64,000 nucleotides of DNA from CAYTZO01 sp964442525 (GTDB lineage Bacteria; Patescibacteriota; Microgenomatia; UBA10105; UBA927): positions 1 to 64,000 of the forward strand of contig CAYTZO010000001.1 in the NCBI GenBank assembly GCA_964442525.1, given 5' to 3'. The notes under the pieces were generated by a model. That model searched no databases and was not told where the DNA came from. It saw only the letters and a program-made list of their open reading frames with translations. Position numbers and translations under genes: made by a program. This document shows, one piece after another, positions 56,704 to 64,000 of this stretch. The first letter of the stretch is position 1. Every line of letters begins with the position of its first letter.

Positions 56704-57825
56704 TTATAAAACTTTTTTGAGCCTGGTGTTTGGTTTATAGGAACGACCGACTTTTGCGATTGGTTCTAATCGGTTAAGTGTTTCGCCAACTCCAACGATA
56801 TCCATGGTTGCTGACCGGACAGGAAATAATTCACCGACTCCTATAGCGTCAAAAAGTTTCATGTTAAGTTTTTCTTCTGCGTGCACAAATGCCTCAAGTC
56901 TTTCTCTCATGCCAAATCCACTGGAGAGAATAATGTTTATGTGAGAAAATCCAGCATCGTCAAGCGCCCTTCTTACTGCATACACACCTGATACAGAGAC
57001 GCCGTGGTTGAACCAAGATCCATCCATATCTAACTTTCGAGCGCCTTGCATGACAGTTTCACCACATGTGTCTATACGTACGCCTGTGAGTTTTTGTCGC
57101 AATGCATAAGCACATGCGAGGGAATCATCGATTTCTTTATTGGCAAAATCAACCAATGCAGTTCTCGGAATGCCCGGGCTCATCCACCTATCAAATGCGA
57201 GCGTCGTTTGTAATACTGTTTGAGGAGTGCCATATTTCCATGCAAAAATACATTCCAATGAGTGTGGGATAGTACCGATGCCAGCCTGGCCGACTGTCCG
57301 TGCTCCAACCCCAGTTGAAGCGCCGGACGCTCCTCCCTGAAAAGCTGCTCGGCTAATTGTAGCATCTTGACTCCAATGCCAATGCCGCGCGCCAAAATAA
57401 TAAAGCGGTCTTCCGGATAATAGTTGTACTAATTCCGCTGTCCGGCGCGTTATTGCGTTGGAATCAGGTTCTTGACGATCATTGGTTCTCGTCGTTGCCG
57501 CACTTATAACGCCAAGAAGCATCGTTTCGAGAGTAATAATATCCAAACTTCGGCCTTCAAGAAGAAGGACGGTTTCCATAGAAGCATAGGTGTCTCCGTC
57601 AGAAAGCGAGAATATGCGGCCGCCGTTTTTTGCTATGTCGCTATATGTTCGAATAAGCGTAAGCGCTTCCTCAAGACCAAAAATTTTTCCTGGACCTTTG
57701 CGGATAAAGATTTGAGCGCGAACAAATGGATTAAGTCGCTCTTTCTCCAATATATATTTTGACCGAAGAAAGTAAACGTCAGTGTATTGCTCGGGCGGGA
57801 CGGGCATCTTCGCTGCAGGGGGCAT
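56704..57825 (-). CDS. Nicotinate phosphoribosyltransferase-family protein
   Basis: A 373-residue type II phosphoribosyltransferase of the NAPRTase family. YTDVYFLRSKYIL near residue 14 is the usual N-terminal motif. LETMLLGVISAATTRT, RHWHWSQDATISRAAFQGGASGAS, GTIPHSLECIF and FANKEIDDSLACAYALR follow. The C-terminal part keeps the phosphate-binding ILSSGFGMRERLEAF and GVGELFPV. It makes nicotinate mononucleotide in NAD salvage. It follows the VanW gene by one base. At 373 residues it is shorter than most bacterial enzymes (about 400-490) and closer to archaeal ones. Confidence 0.88.
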   Translation of the reverse strand: MPPAAKMPVPPEQYTDVYFLRSKYILEKERLNPFVRAQIFIRKGPGKIFGLEEALTLIRTYSDIAKNGGRIFSLSDGDTYASMETVLLLEGRSLDIITLETMLLGVISAATTRTNDRQEPDSNAITRRTAELVQLLSGRPLYYFGARHWHWSQDATISRAAFQGGASGASTGVGARTVGQAGIGTIPHSLECIFAWKYGTPQTVLQTTLAFDRWMSPGIPRTALVDFANKEIDDSLACAYALRQKLTGVRIDTCGETVMQGARKLDMDGSWFNHGVSVSGVYAVRRALDDAGFSHINIILSSGFGMRERLEAFVHAEEKLNMKLFDAIGVGELFPVRSATMDIVGVGETLNRLEPIAKVGRSYKPNTRLKKVL

Positions 57826-57826
57826 A

Positions 57827-59236
57827 TTATTGCGGGCCTCGTAAGTATACCGCCTGCCACGGCCTAAAGTTAGAATAAAATGTTTTGTCTATCGTGATCT
57901 GGCCATTTTTGCGAACTATGTATTCAAACGAAGTTTTTGCTCCCCATGCGGCAAAATCAACTTGCTTCGTTACCCCCGGAGGAAGCGTCGGATCATCCTG
58001 ATAAAGATCTGGCGGCGGAGGAGTGACGTCCCATATTTTATAATCGATGACTTCGGCTGACCTTCCGTCGTTTGTGCCGTAGAGCTCGAATGTGAGTGAA
58101 GGGATGCTGAGGTCTACTTTTGTCTGAATAAGGACATAGGCGGACGTATCATTTTTGAACTTTAGATCATAGGTTGGGGCGTATACGGTGGCATCCAGGC
58201 CGGGTTTGAACCCCCCTTGCTCGTAATACTTTACCCGATATGAATGGGCATAGCGTTCGACAATGGGGAGACCAGCGTTGAGTGCAGCCCGAAAAAGCGT
58301 GGTAGATACCTGGCAGACACCGCCGCCGTCGCCCAGCACGGTGCGCCCGTCTTTTATGATGTAGGCGGGCTGATACCCTGTCGCGGCCGAGATGTCTCCT
58401 ACCGCGTCATTAAAGGAAAACGTCTCACCCGGCTTTATCAGGATGCCATTGAGGCGAGAGGCGGCAAGAACAATATTATGGATGCGGCCCTCTGCCGAGC
58501 CGGCAAAAAGTGAAACTCCTTTTCCAATAAGCTCTTTAATGCCGAAACTATTTACCTGTGCCGTCGTGATTGATGGGTTTATTATGTCAACGACGAGGGG
58601 GAGCGCAAGGTTAGATGTACTTGATTGCGGAACGGTCGCGAGAAGCTCCGCGAATCGTTTTGTGGTCTCGGCGAGGTTGACTGCACGACCGCTACTGGAT
58701 GGGCGAAAGAGCGTTACTCTGCCGCCTGAAAACTGAAAAAGCGCATCGCGCACGGGAAGGTTAATCTGATCTCCCAGTTGCCGAAGAATGCTGTCGAACG
58801 TGTCTGTATTCCAGCGAAAGTATGCAGACAGGTTCGTTGGTATAAGGAACTTGCGATAGAGGTCAGACAAAACATAGCCCGACCGGCCGATAAGGTACGC
58901 TTGCGTGGCGGAGAGCGTGGCATCATAGCCAAGTCCGAGTGTTTCACCTGAAACCGTGGCAATTTGGCCCTCAAACGTCAAAGTAAATACTGCTTTTTGG
59001 AATGGTTCATTTTTGCTTTGCCAATAACGGACGATTTCATCAGGGGTTTTCCCGCCAAACGGTACGCCTCCGACGGAGACACCCGGGTATACTCGTCCTT
59101 TATATTTTGCCTCAAAGACGAGGGAGCCGCTAACGCCCAGAAGAATGAAGAGACCCAAAAACCAGATGCTTATGCGTCGAGGATTAGAAATGATCGCAAT
59201 GCGCAATGTGTTGGGCTTGTTTGGAGACGTAGCCAT
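57827..59236 (-). CDS. VanW-family exported protein
   Basis: A 469-residue protein. After a membrane helix (about 22-42, ISIWFLGLFILLGVSGSLVF), residues about 50-230 hold the peptidoglycan-binding-like domain that precedes VanW (YPGVSVGGVPFGGKTPDEI). The VanW domain (about 255-400) has GETFSFNDAVGD, GGGVCQVSTTLFRAALNAGL and ERYAHSYRVKYYEQG. It is envelope-located; VanW function is unsettled though linked with cell-wall work and vancomycin resistance clusters. It is divergent from the tethered solute-binding protein gene. Confidence 0.88.
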   Translation of the reverse strand: MATSPNKPNTLRIAIISNPRRISIWFLGLFILLGVSGSLVFEAKYKGRVYPGVSVGGVPFGGKTPDEIVRYWQSKNEPFQKAVFTLTFEGQIATVSGETLGLGYDATLSATQAYLIGRSGYVLSDLYRKFLIPTNLSAYFRWNTDTFDSILRQLGDQINLPVRDALFQFSGGRVTLFRPSSSGRAVNLAETTKRFAELLATVPQSSTSNLALPLVVDIINPSITTAQVNSFGIKELIGKGVSLFAGSAEGRIHNIVLAASRLNGILIKPGETFSFNDAVGDISAATGYQPAYIIKDGRTVLGDGGGVCQVSTTLFRAALNAGLPIVERYAHSYRVKYYEQGGFKPGLDATVYAPTYDLKFKNDTSAYVLIQTKVDLSIPSLTFELYGTNDGRSAEVIDYKIWDVTPPPPDLYQDDPTLPPGVTKQVDFAAWGAKTSFEYIVRKNGQITIDKTFYSNFRPWQAVYLRGPQ

Positions 59237-59275
59237 GGTATGATTAACCTACATACCAATTGTACGGGATACGCT

Positions 59276-60865
59276 ATGCAAACTCCATCAGATGAAAATC
59301 CGCCAACAAGCTCTGCTTCATCAGATCAGCCAACCGGCTCCATAGGTTTTCCGTCTCCGGACACCGGTTTCCCCACAATTCCTCCGCCCGTGAGCCCTTC
59401 ACCAGCGCAACCGCTGCCGCAATCGCCTCCGCCGCCCGAACCCGTAGCGCCTCCTGCGGAAACAATTGTCGTGCCAGAAGCGGGCAGTCCCAAGTCCGCA
59501 CCGAGTCCCTTTACGCCTCAGACTGCCGGAGGCGCCGGGCAGCCGCCGCGGGGATCAGCAAGCCCGTGGGGGAAACGGATTCTGACTGTCGGAATTATTT
59601 TTGTAATCCTAACCATTCTGGTTGTTGCGGGACGATTTGCATACTCCCTGTTTACCGCGAACCAAACGGTGACCATTACCTATTGGGGACTTTGGGAAAA
59701 CGATGCCTCGATCCGCAACCTGCTCAATAGTTTTGAGGCATCGTACCCGAAAACAAAAGTCCAATATGTGCAACAATCGCCCCAGCAATACCGTGAACGG
59801 CTTCAGGCCGCGATTGGCCGCGGCGAGGGACCGGATGTTTTCCGGTTCCATAATACGTGGACGCCAATGATTGGACGCGACCTCTTGGCGATACCGGCAA
59901 GCGTTTCGTCAACCAGTGAATTCCTTTCGTCATTTTATCCCGTTGCGGCAACGAATTTAGTTTCCGGAGGGTCTATCTATGGCATACCGCTTATGATTGA
60001 TGGCCTGGGTCTCTATTACAACGAAGGCCTCCTTTCTGCTGCAGGCGTGACGGTGCCGGCGACGTGGAATGATGTCCTTTCTGTGGCACCGAAACTTACC
60101 GTAAAAAATGACAGCGGTATCATCCGGTCAGCTATTGCCCTGGGTACTGCGGATAACATCGAAAACTTTAGCGATATTTTAGCGGTTATGATGATGCAAA
60201 ACGGTGCCAAGCTTCCAAATCTCAAAAGTCAGGAGGCCATCGAAGCCTTGACATTTTACCGCAAGTTTGCCGATCCTGCCGATCCCGTCTACACATGGAA
60301 TGATTCACTCGATAACTCCATTGCGGCATTTGCGAGCGGCAAGGTCGCCATGATTCTTGCTCCGTCATGGAGGGCATTTGAAATTAAACAGATGAACCCT
60401 AATTTGTACTTTAAAATTGCGCCGATTCCGCAGCTTCCCGGAACGACCATCACTTGGGCATCCTATTGGGTTGAAGGAGTGTCCGCAAAAACCAAATATC
60501 CAAAGCAGGCGTTTGAATTTTTGAAATACCTCACGAGCAGGGAAACCGCCACAAAGCTCTATACGGATCTATCTAAAATCCGTCTTTTCGGTGAGCCGTA
60601 TGCGCGCGTAGATCTGGGGAAAAGTCTCACGGCAGATCCCCTGGTCGGCGCATATATTACCCAGGCACAGACGGCAAAGTCATTCCCTTTGGCCTCGCGG
60701 ACGTTTGACAATGGCATAAACGATAATCTTATTAAATATCTCAAAGATGCAGTCAATAGTCTTGGTAGCGGCAATTCTCCACAGGCGGCCCTTGAGACTG
60801 CAGACAATGGTTTTCGACAAGTGCTTGCTCCATACGGTTTGTCTTCTGCCGGGCCAACTCCGTAA
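59276..60865 (+). CDS. Membrane-tethered extracellular solute-binding protein
   Basis: A 529-residue protein. A long Pro/Ser-rich cytoplasmic N-terminus (about 1-105) is followed by a membrane helix (about 108-129, ILTVGIIFVILTILVVAGRFAYSLF). The outside domain (about 135-520) is a family 1 ABC solute-binding fold (TITYWGLWENDASIRNLLNSFE, AIGRGEGPDVFRF, GIPLMIDGLGLYYNEGLL and a C-terminal helical lobe), normally for sugars. No lipobox is seen, so anchoring is by the helix instead. No ABC permease is beside it. The start at 59276 avoids the upstream divergent region. Confidence 0.82.
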   Translation: MQTPSDENPPTSSASSDQPTGSIGFPSPDTGFPTIPPPVSPSPAQPLPQSPPPPEPVAPPAETIVVPEAGSPKSAPSPFTPQTAGGAGQPPRGSASPWGKRILTVGIIFVILTILVVAGRFAYSLFTANQTVTITYWGLWENDASIRNLLNSFEASYPKTKVQYVQQSPQQYRERLQAAIGRGEGPDVFRFHNTWTPMIGRDLLAIPASVSSTSEFLSSFYPVAATNLVSGGSIYGIPLMIDGLGLYYNEGLLSAAGVTVPATWNDVLSVAPKLTVKNDSGIIRSAIALGTADNIENFSDILAVMMMQNGAKLPNLKSQEAIEALTFYRKFADPADPVYTWNDSLDNSIAAFASGKVAMILAPSWRAFEIKQMNPNLYFKIAPIPQLPGTTITWASYWVEGVSAKTKYPKQAFEFLKYLTSRETATKLYTDLSKIRLFGEPYARVDLGKSLTADPLVGAYITQAQTAKSFPLASRTFDNGINDNLIKYLKDAVNSLGSGNSPQAALETADNGFRQVLAPYGLSSAGPTP

Positions 60866-60871
60866 GTACTC

Positions 60872-61744
60872 ATGAGACTGACTGCGTCGGATTCAATGCT
60901 TGCGACGGTACTCTATGCAGACATATTTCGTTGGCCTCTGTCAGAGACCGAGCTGAAACGATGGAGTGTTTTTTTCCCCCTCCGCAGCGTTCCTCATAAA
61001 AAATATTTTGTCCTGCCGGGGAAAGAACATTTGATTGGAGAGCGGTTACAACGTGAACGGTGGGCAAAAGAGAAATGGCGCATTGCCCGCTCGGTTGGAA
61101 ACTGGCTCCGACTGGTTCCTTCGCTAAAACTCGTGGGAGTGACGGGCGGCTTATCGCGCGCTAATGTTTCCCAGGCTGACGACATCGATCTTTTTTGCAT
61201 TACTGCTCCGGGAACGCTCTGGACAACGAGGGTGCTTGCTCTTTGTATCGTTGCCTTTCTGGGCCGCAGGCGCAAGCCGGCAGAGAGCTATGTGAAAGAC
61301 AAAATATGTCTGAATATGTTTATGAGCGAGAATGCCCTTGGATTAGCCCGACAGGAGCAGGATTTATTTACCGCATACGAAGTGCTGCAAATGGAACCGT
61401 TGTGGGAACGGGATGGTGCATATAAAAAGTTTTTACGGTTCAATCAGTGGGCAAAGAAGTTTCTACCAAATGCCTGGAGGGAAAGAACGAATGGGAAGCA
61501 ACATAGAGTTTACAGAAAAAAAGTTTTTCTCTTTTCTCCTTTTTCTTTTCTCTTTACTTTGATTGAGCCTTTGGCTCGATCAACCCAGCTTTGGTACATG
61601 AAACGGCGCCGGACATCAGAGGTTATCCGGCCGGGTCTTTTACGATTTCATCCCAGGGACGCGCGGATCTGGATAAAGCAGGCTTTCAGAGCACGCCTCA
61701 GACGTTTCAATCTCCCTCTTGACAATATTTTCTACGGCCGTTAA
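60872..61744 (+). CDS. Nucleotidyltransferase-like protein
   Basis: A 290-residue protein. LVGVTGGLSRANVSQADDIDLFCITA (about 90-115) is a minimal nucleotidyltransferase motif (G-G-S-x-D-D-x-D). The N-terminal 75 residues look like a winged-helix of the type often paired with it. The C-terminal third is basic and helical. It starts 6 bases after the solute-binding protein. The function is unknown. Its last 26 bases hold the groES promoter. Confidence 0.65.
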   Translation: MRLTASDSMLATVLYADIFRWPLSETELKRWSVFFPLRSVPHKKYFVLPGKEHLIGERLQRERWAKEKWRIARSVGNWLRLVPSLKLVGVTGGLSRANVSQADDIDLFCITAPGTLWTTRVLALCIVAFLGRRRKPAESYVKDKICLNMFMSENALGLARQEQDLFTAYEVLQMEPLWERDGAYKKFLRFNQWAKKFLPNAWRERTNGKQHRVYRKKVFLFSPFSFLFTLIEPLARSTQLWYMKRRRTSEVIRPGLLRFHPRDARIWIKQAFRARLRRFNLPLDNIFYGR

Positions 61745-61772
61745 AATAGCACTCATCTTTTAAGACTGCCAA
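61719..61772 (+). promoter_or_regulatory. groES-groEL promoter with a degenerate CIRCE element
   Basis: TTGACA at 61719-61724, a 17-base spacer and TAAAAT at 61742-61747. ATAGCACTC-N9-GACTGCCAA (61746-61772) matches the CIRCE consensus at 15 of 18 arm positions and overlaps the start site. The promoter lies inside the end of the upstream gene. Confidence 0.75.
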
Positions 61773-61800
61773 ATTACTTAGACTATCAAAGGAGGTATCT

Positions 61801-62097
61801 ATGGCAAAAATGAATATTGTTCCGCTTTTTGATAACGTTCTCATCAAACCTCTCGAGATGGAGGAAAAACTTCCCTCCGGTATTGTTCTCCCCGACAGCG
61901 CAAAAGAAAAACCACAGATTGGACTGGTCATGGCGGTTGGTCCAGGTACAACCGACGACAAAGGCAACCCCGTAAAAATGGTGGTAAAAGTAGGACAAAA
62001 GGTTATGTATAAAAAATGGGGAGGCAATGAAGTAAAAGTCAACGGTGAAGAATGGACCATGGTAGAACAAAAAGAAATTTTAGCTCTTGTTAACTAA
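61801..62097 (+). CDS. groS: Co-chaperonin GroES
   Basis: A 98-residue GroES. VPLFDNVLIKPLEMEEKLPSGIVLPDSAKEKPQ is the N-terminal half with the mobile loop, and GDDKGNPVKMVVKVGQKVMYKKWGGNEVKVNGEEW the rest of the fold. It caps GroEL. A near-perfect AAGGAGGTAT precedes the start. It overlaps the apparent early part of the GroEL frame but not the true GroEL start. Confidence 0.96.
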   Translation: MAKMNIVPLFDNVLIKPLEMEEKLPSGIVLPDSAKEKPQIGLVMAVGPGTTDDKGNPVKMVVKVGQKVMYKKWGGNEVKVNGEEWTMVEQKEILALVN

Positions 62098-62107
62098 GGA
62101 GGTACCT

Positions 62108-63742
62108 ATGGCAAAACAACTCAAATTTTCTGAAGATGCACGTCAGGCAATGATCCGGGGCGTGAATATTTTAGCCAAAGCGGTCGTTACGACTCTCGGC
62201 CCGAAGGGAAGAAATGTCGCGCTCGATAAGAAATGGGGTGCACCCAATATCGTCCACGATGGCGTGACCGTCGCGAAAGAAATAGATATCGAAGACCCGT
62301 TTGAAAACATGGGTGCGCAGCTTGTCAAAGAAGTTGCCAGTAAAACCAATGATGTCGCCGGTGATGGGACGACGACGTCTACGTTACTTGCTCAATCCAT
62401 TGTCAATGCAGGGTTTAAAAACGTCACTGCCGGCGCTAACCCCATGATTGTCAAAACGGGCATGGAAAAAGCCATGGACGTGGTGGTTGCCGAAATCAAA
62501 AAGATGGCAAAAACAGTCAAAGACACGGACGTGGCAAAGGTAGCAACGATTAGCGCCCAGGATTCAAAGATAGGCGCTCTCATTGCTGAAGCGTTGGGCA
62601 AAGTCGGTAAAGATGGCGTCGTCACGGTTGAAGAGGGCAAGGGACTTGAGATGAGTATTGATTACAAAGAAGGCATGGAGTTTGATAAAGGATACGCCAG
62701 CGCCTACTTTGTGACTAATGCCGACAAAATGGAGGCGGAGATCGACGACCCCTATATCCTTATCACCGATAAGAAAATTTCCGCCATCAGCGATCTTCTG
62801 CCGTTTTTGGAAAGCTTCATAAAAGTTTCAAAAAATCTCGTCATCATCGCGGACGAGATTGAAGGCGAAGCGCTTGCAACGCTCGTTGTCAACAGACTCA
62901 AGGGCGTTGTCAATGTTCTTGCGATTAAAGCGCCCGGATTCGGAGACCGACGCAAAGAAATGCTTGCAGACATTGCAGTTCTGACCGGCGGCACCGTTAT
63001 CTCGGAAGATACCGGACGAAAATTTGAAAACGTCAAGGTGGAAGACTGCGGCCGCGCGGATAAGGTTTGGGCAGACAAGGAAAATGCGAGAATCATCGGC
63101 GGAAAAGGCAGTAAAGCCGCATTGCAGTCTCGCATCGCCCAGATTAAGCGCGAGATCGATGAAACAACCAGCGACTTTGATCGCGAGAAGCTCCAGGAAC
63201 GCCTTGCGAAACTCTCCGGCGGTGTTGCCGTGATTAACGTGGGAGCGGCCACCGAAGTCGAGCTCAAAGACAAAAAAGAGCGCGTTAATGATGCGGTTGC
63301 CGCAACCAAAGCGGCTCTTGAAGAGGGCATTGTTGCCGGAGGCGGCGTGACGCTTCTGCGGGCGCGTCAGGCGCTTCTCAAGCTTAAAGACACGCTTTCG
63401 GAACAGGATGAGAAGATTGGCGTCGACATTCTCCATCAGGCGCTCGGCGAGCCGGTCCGATGGATTTCCAAAAATGCCGGCGCAGACGACGGGTGGGTCC
63501 TTAAAACAATTGAGGAATCCAAGGTCGTCGATTATGGTTTTGATGCCATGGACATGAAATTTAAGTCGATGATCGGAGCAGGCATTCTTGACCCGGCAAA
63601 GGTCACACGGATTGCCGTTCAAAACGCCGTGTCTGTCGGCATGATGATCCTCACGACCGAGGCACTCATCACCGACCTTCCTGAGAAAAAGGAATCAACT
63701 CCCGGCATGCCGCCAGGAGGCATGGGAGACATGGGATATTAA
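62108..63742 (+). CDS. groL: Chaperonin GroEL
   Basis: A 544-residue Hsp60. KQLKFSEDARQAMIRGVNILAKAVVTTLGPKGRNVALDKK opens the equatorial domain. Other signatures are AGDGTTTSTLLAQ, VEEGKGLEMSIDYKEGMEFDKGY, APGFGDRRKEMLADIAVLTGG and the C-terminal GGVTLLRARQAL. The protein ends MPPGGMGDMGY, a short version of the GGM tail. AAGGAGGTACC precedes the ATG at 62108, which supports this start over an upstream one at 62087. The scaffold breaks 16 bases after the stop. Confidence 0.97.
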   Translation: MAKQLKFSEDARQAMIRGVNILAKAVVTTLGPKGRNVALDKKWGAPNIVHDGVTVAKEIDIEDPFENMGAQLVKEVASKTNDVAGDGTTTSTLLAQSIVNAGFKNVTAGANPMIVKTGMEKAMDVVVAEIKKMAKTVKDTDVAKVATISAQDSKIGALIAEALGKVGKDGVVTVEEGKGLEMSIDYKEGMEFDKGYASAYFVTNADKMEAEIDDPYILITDKKISAISDLLPFLESFIKVSKNLVIIADEIEGEALATLVVNRLKGVVNVLAIKAPGFGDRRKEMLADIAVLTGGTVISEDTGRKFENVKVEDCGRADKVWADKENARIIGGKGSKAALQSRIAQIKREIDETTSDFDREKLQERLAKLSGGVAVINVGAATEVELKDKKERVNDAVAATKAALEEGIVAGGGVTLLRARQALLKLKDTLSEQDEKIGVDILHQALGEPVRWISKNAGADDGWVLKTIEESKVVDYGFDAMDMKFKSMIGAGILDPAKVTRIAVQNAVSVGMMILTTEALITDLPEKKESTPGMPPGGMGDMGY

Positions 63743-63757
63743 GAAGCAATATATAAA

Positions 63758-63857
63758 NNNNNNNNNNNNNNNNNNNNNNNNNNNNNNNNNNNNNNNNNNN
63801 NNNNNNNNNNNNNNNNNNNNNNNNNNNNNNNNNNNNNNNNNNNNNNNNNNNNNNNNN
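63758..63857. other. Scaffold gap (100 N) without flanking overlap
   Basis: Exactly 100 N. Unlike the other two gaps, the flanks (AATATATAAA and AAACAGGGTC) share no more than three bases, so sequence of unknown length is missing here. Confidence 0.9.
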
Positions 63858-64000
63858 AAACAGGGTCAGGGAGAAGCGGATGTCGTTGATAAACTTTCAC
63901 CGGATACTGCTCGGCATTTTACATATTTTACAGAACAAGAAGTTCAGAAATTACTTTCTGATGCAGGATTTGCGGTAGACGAGATTTACTCTTGGAATGA
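63858..64000 (+). CDS. C-terminal fragment of a SAM-dependent methyltransferase-like protein
   Basis: The only long open frame in the last 143 bases gives 47 residues (KQGQGEADVVDKLSPDTARHFTYFTEQEVQKLLSDAGFAVDEIYSWNE) and is open at both ends. The pattern aromatic-T-x-x-E-hydrophobic-x-x-L-L-x-x-A-G-F is typical of the last helix and strand of class I methyltransferases (as in FTYYTxEELxxLLxxAGF). Too short for more. Confidence 0.5.

Noticed and set aside
62828..63622. Minus-strand open frames of 192 and 264 residues inside groEL
   Set aside because: They are antisense to a fully conserved chaperonin and have no independent signals.

Overview
The window looks like part of a metagenome-assembled genome from the Candidate Phyla Radiation (Patescibacteria), most likely the Microgenomates side. 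This is inferred from gene content and layout, not from a marker phylogeny. Pointers are very compact packing (no gene-free stretch above 300 bases apart from the gapped right end), short versions of core proteins (an IF2 that begins almost at the G domain, a 244-residue HrcA), DUF5667, VanW, LCP and PilN/PilO proteins, and many single-pass proteins with Pro/Thr-rich linkers. Three runs of exactly 100 N are scaffold gaps. Two of them (in the cytidylate-kinase-like gene and in the Lon-like gene) are flanked by identical 55-base copies, so they are assembly artefacts, and both genes become intact once the copies are merged.

Layout. 1-4.5 kb: two purine phosphoribosyltransferases (leftward), a CMP-kinase-like gene, an EamA transporter, an FTR1 iron permease and an HD hydrolase. 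5.2-8.8 kb: nrdR, a class II (adenosylcobalamin-dependent) ribonucleotide reductase and a cobalamin adenosyltransferase. 8.8-13.7 kb: a cobalamin riboswitch with a readable terminator/antiterminator platform, followed by an unknown 632-residue membrane protein, a small unknown protein and a membrane-anchored TraD/TraG-like DNA-pump ATPase. 13.7-24.7 kb: Ddl, tRNA-Ile(UAU) abutting idi, a hydrolase, a single-chain helicase-nuclease, two FemAB-like transferases, a PcrA/UvrD helicase and TpiA. 24.7-35 kb: envelope genes (LCP, a leftward pilN-pilO-surface protein cluster, rpsT, MurJ, a GH39-like glycosidase, a cohesin-like surface protein). 35-39.2 kb: hrcA-grpE-dnaK-dnaJ under a CIRCE element. 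39.3-51 kb: nusA-infB-DHH, a HicBA-like pair, rpsO-pnp, a protease-less Lon ATPase, RNase J and a RelE-type pair. 51-64 kb: ftsK, a RodZ-like gene, tsaD, a cytidylyltransferase-family gene, a nicotinate phosphoribosyltransferase, VanW, a tethered solute-binding protein, and groES-groEL under a degenerate CIRCE, ending in a gap and a methyltransferase-like fragment.

How it works together. dNTP synthesis depends on vitamin B12 (nrdJ plus the adenosyltransferase). The riboswitch directly downstream probably silences the unknown membrane/ATPase operon when cobalamin is plentiful. I consider this the most interesting unit in the window, because a cobalamin switch is coupled to what looks like a nucleic-acid-moving machine rather than to a B12 pathway gene. 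Heat-shock control is a simple HrcA/CIRCE circuit covering both dnaK and groEL operons. Many promoters place the -10 box only 6-10 bases before the start codon, indicating leaderless mRNAs, and three divergent gene pairs share overlapping, palindromic -35 regions. Short palindromes inserted in frame into housekeeping genes are another genome-wide theme.
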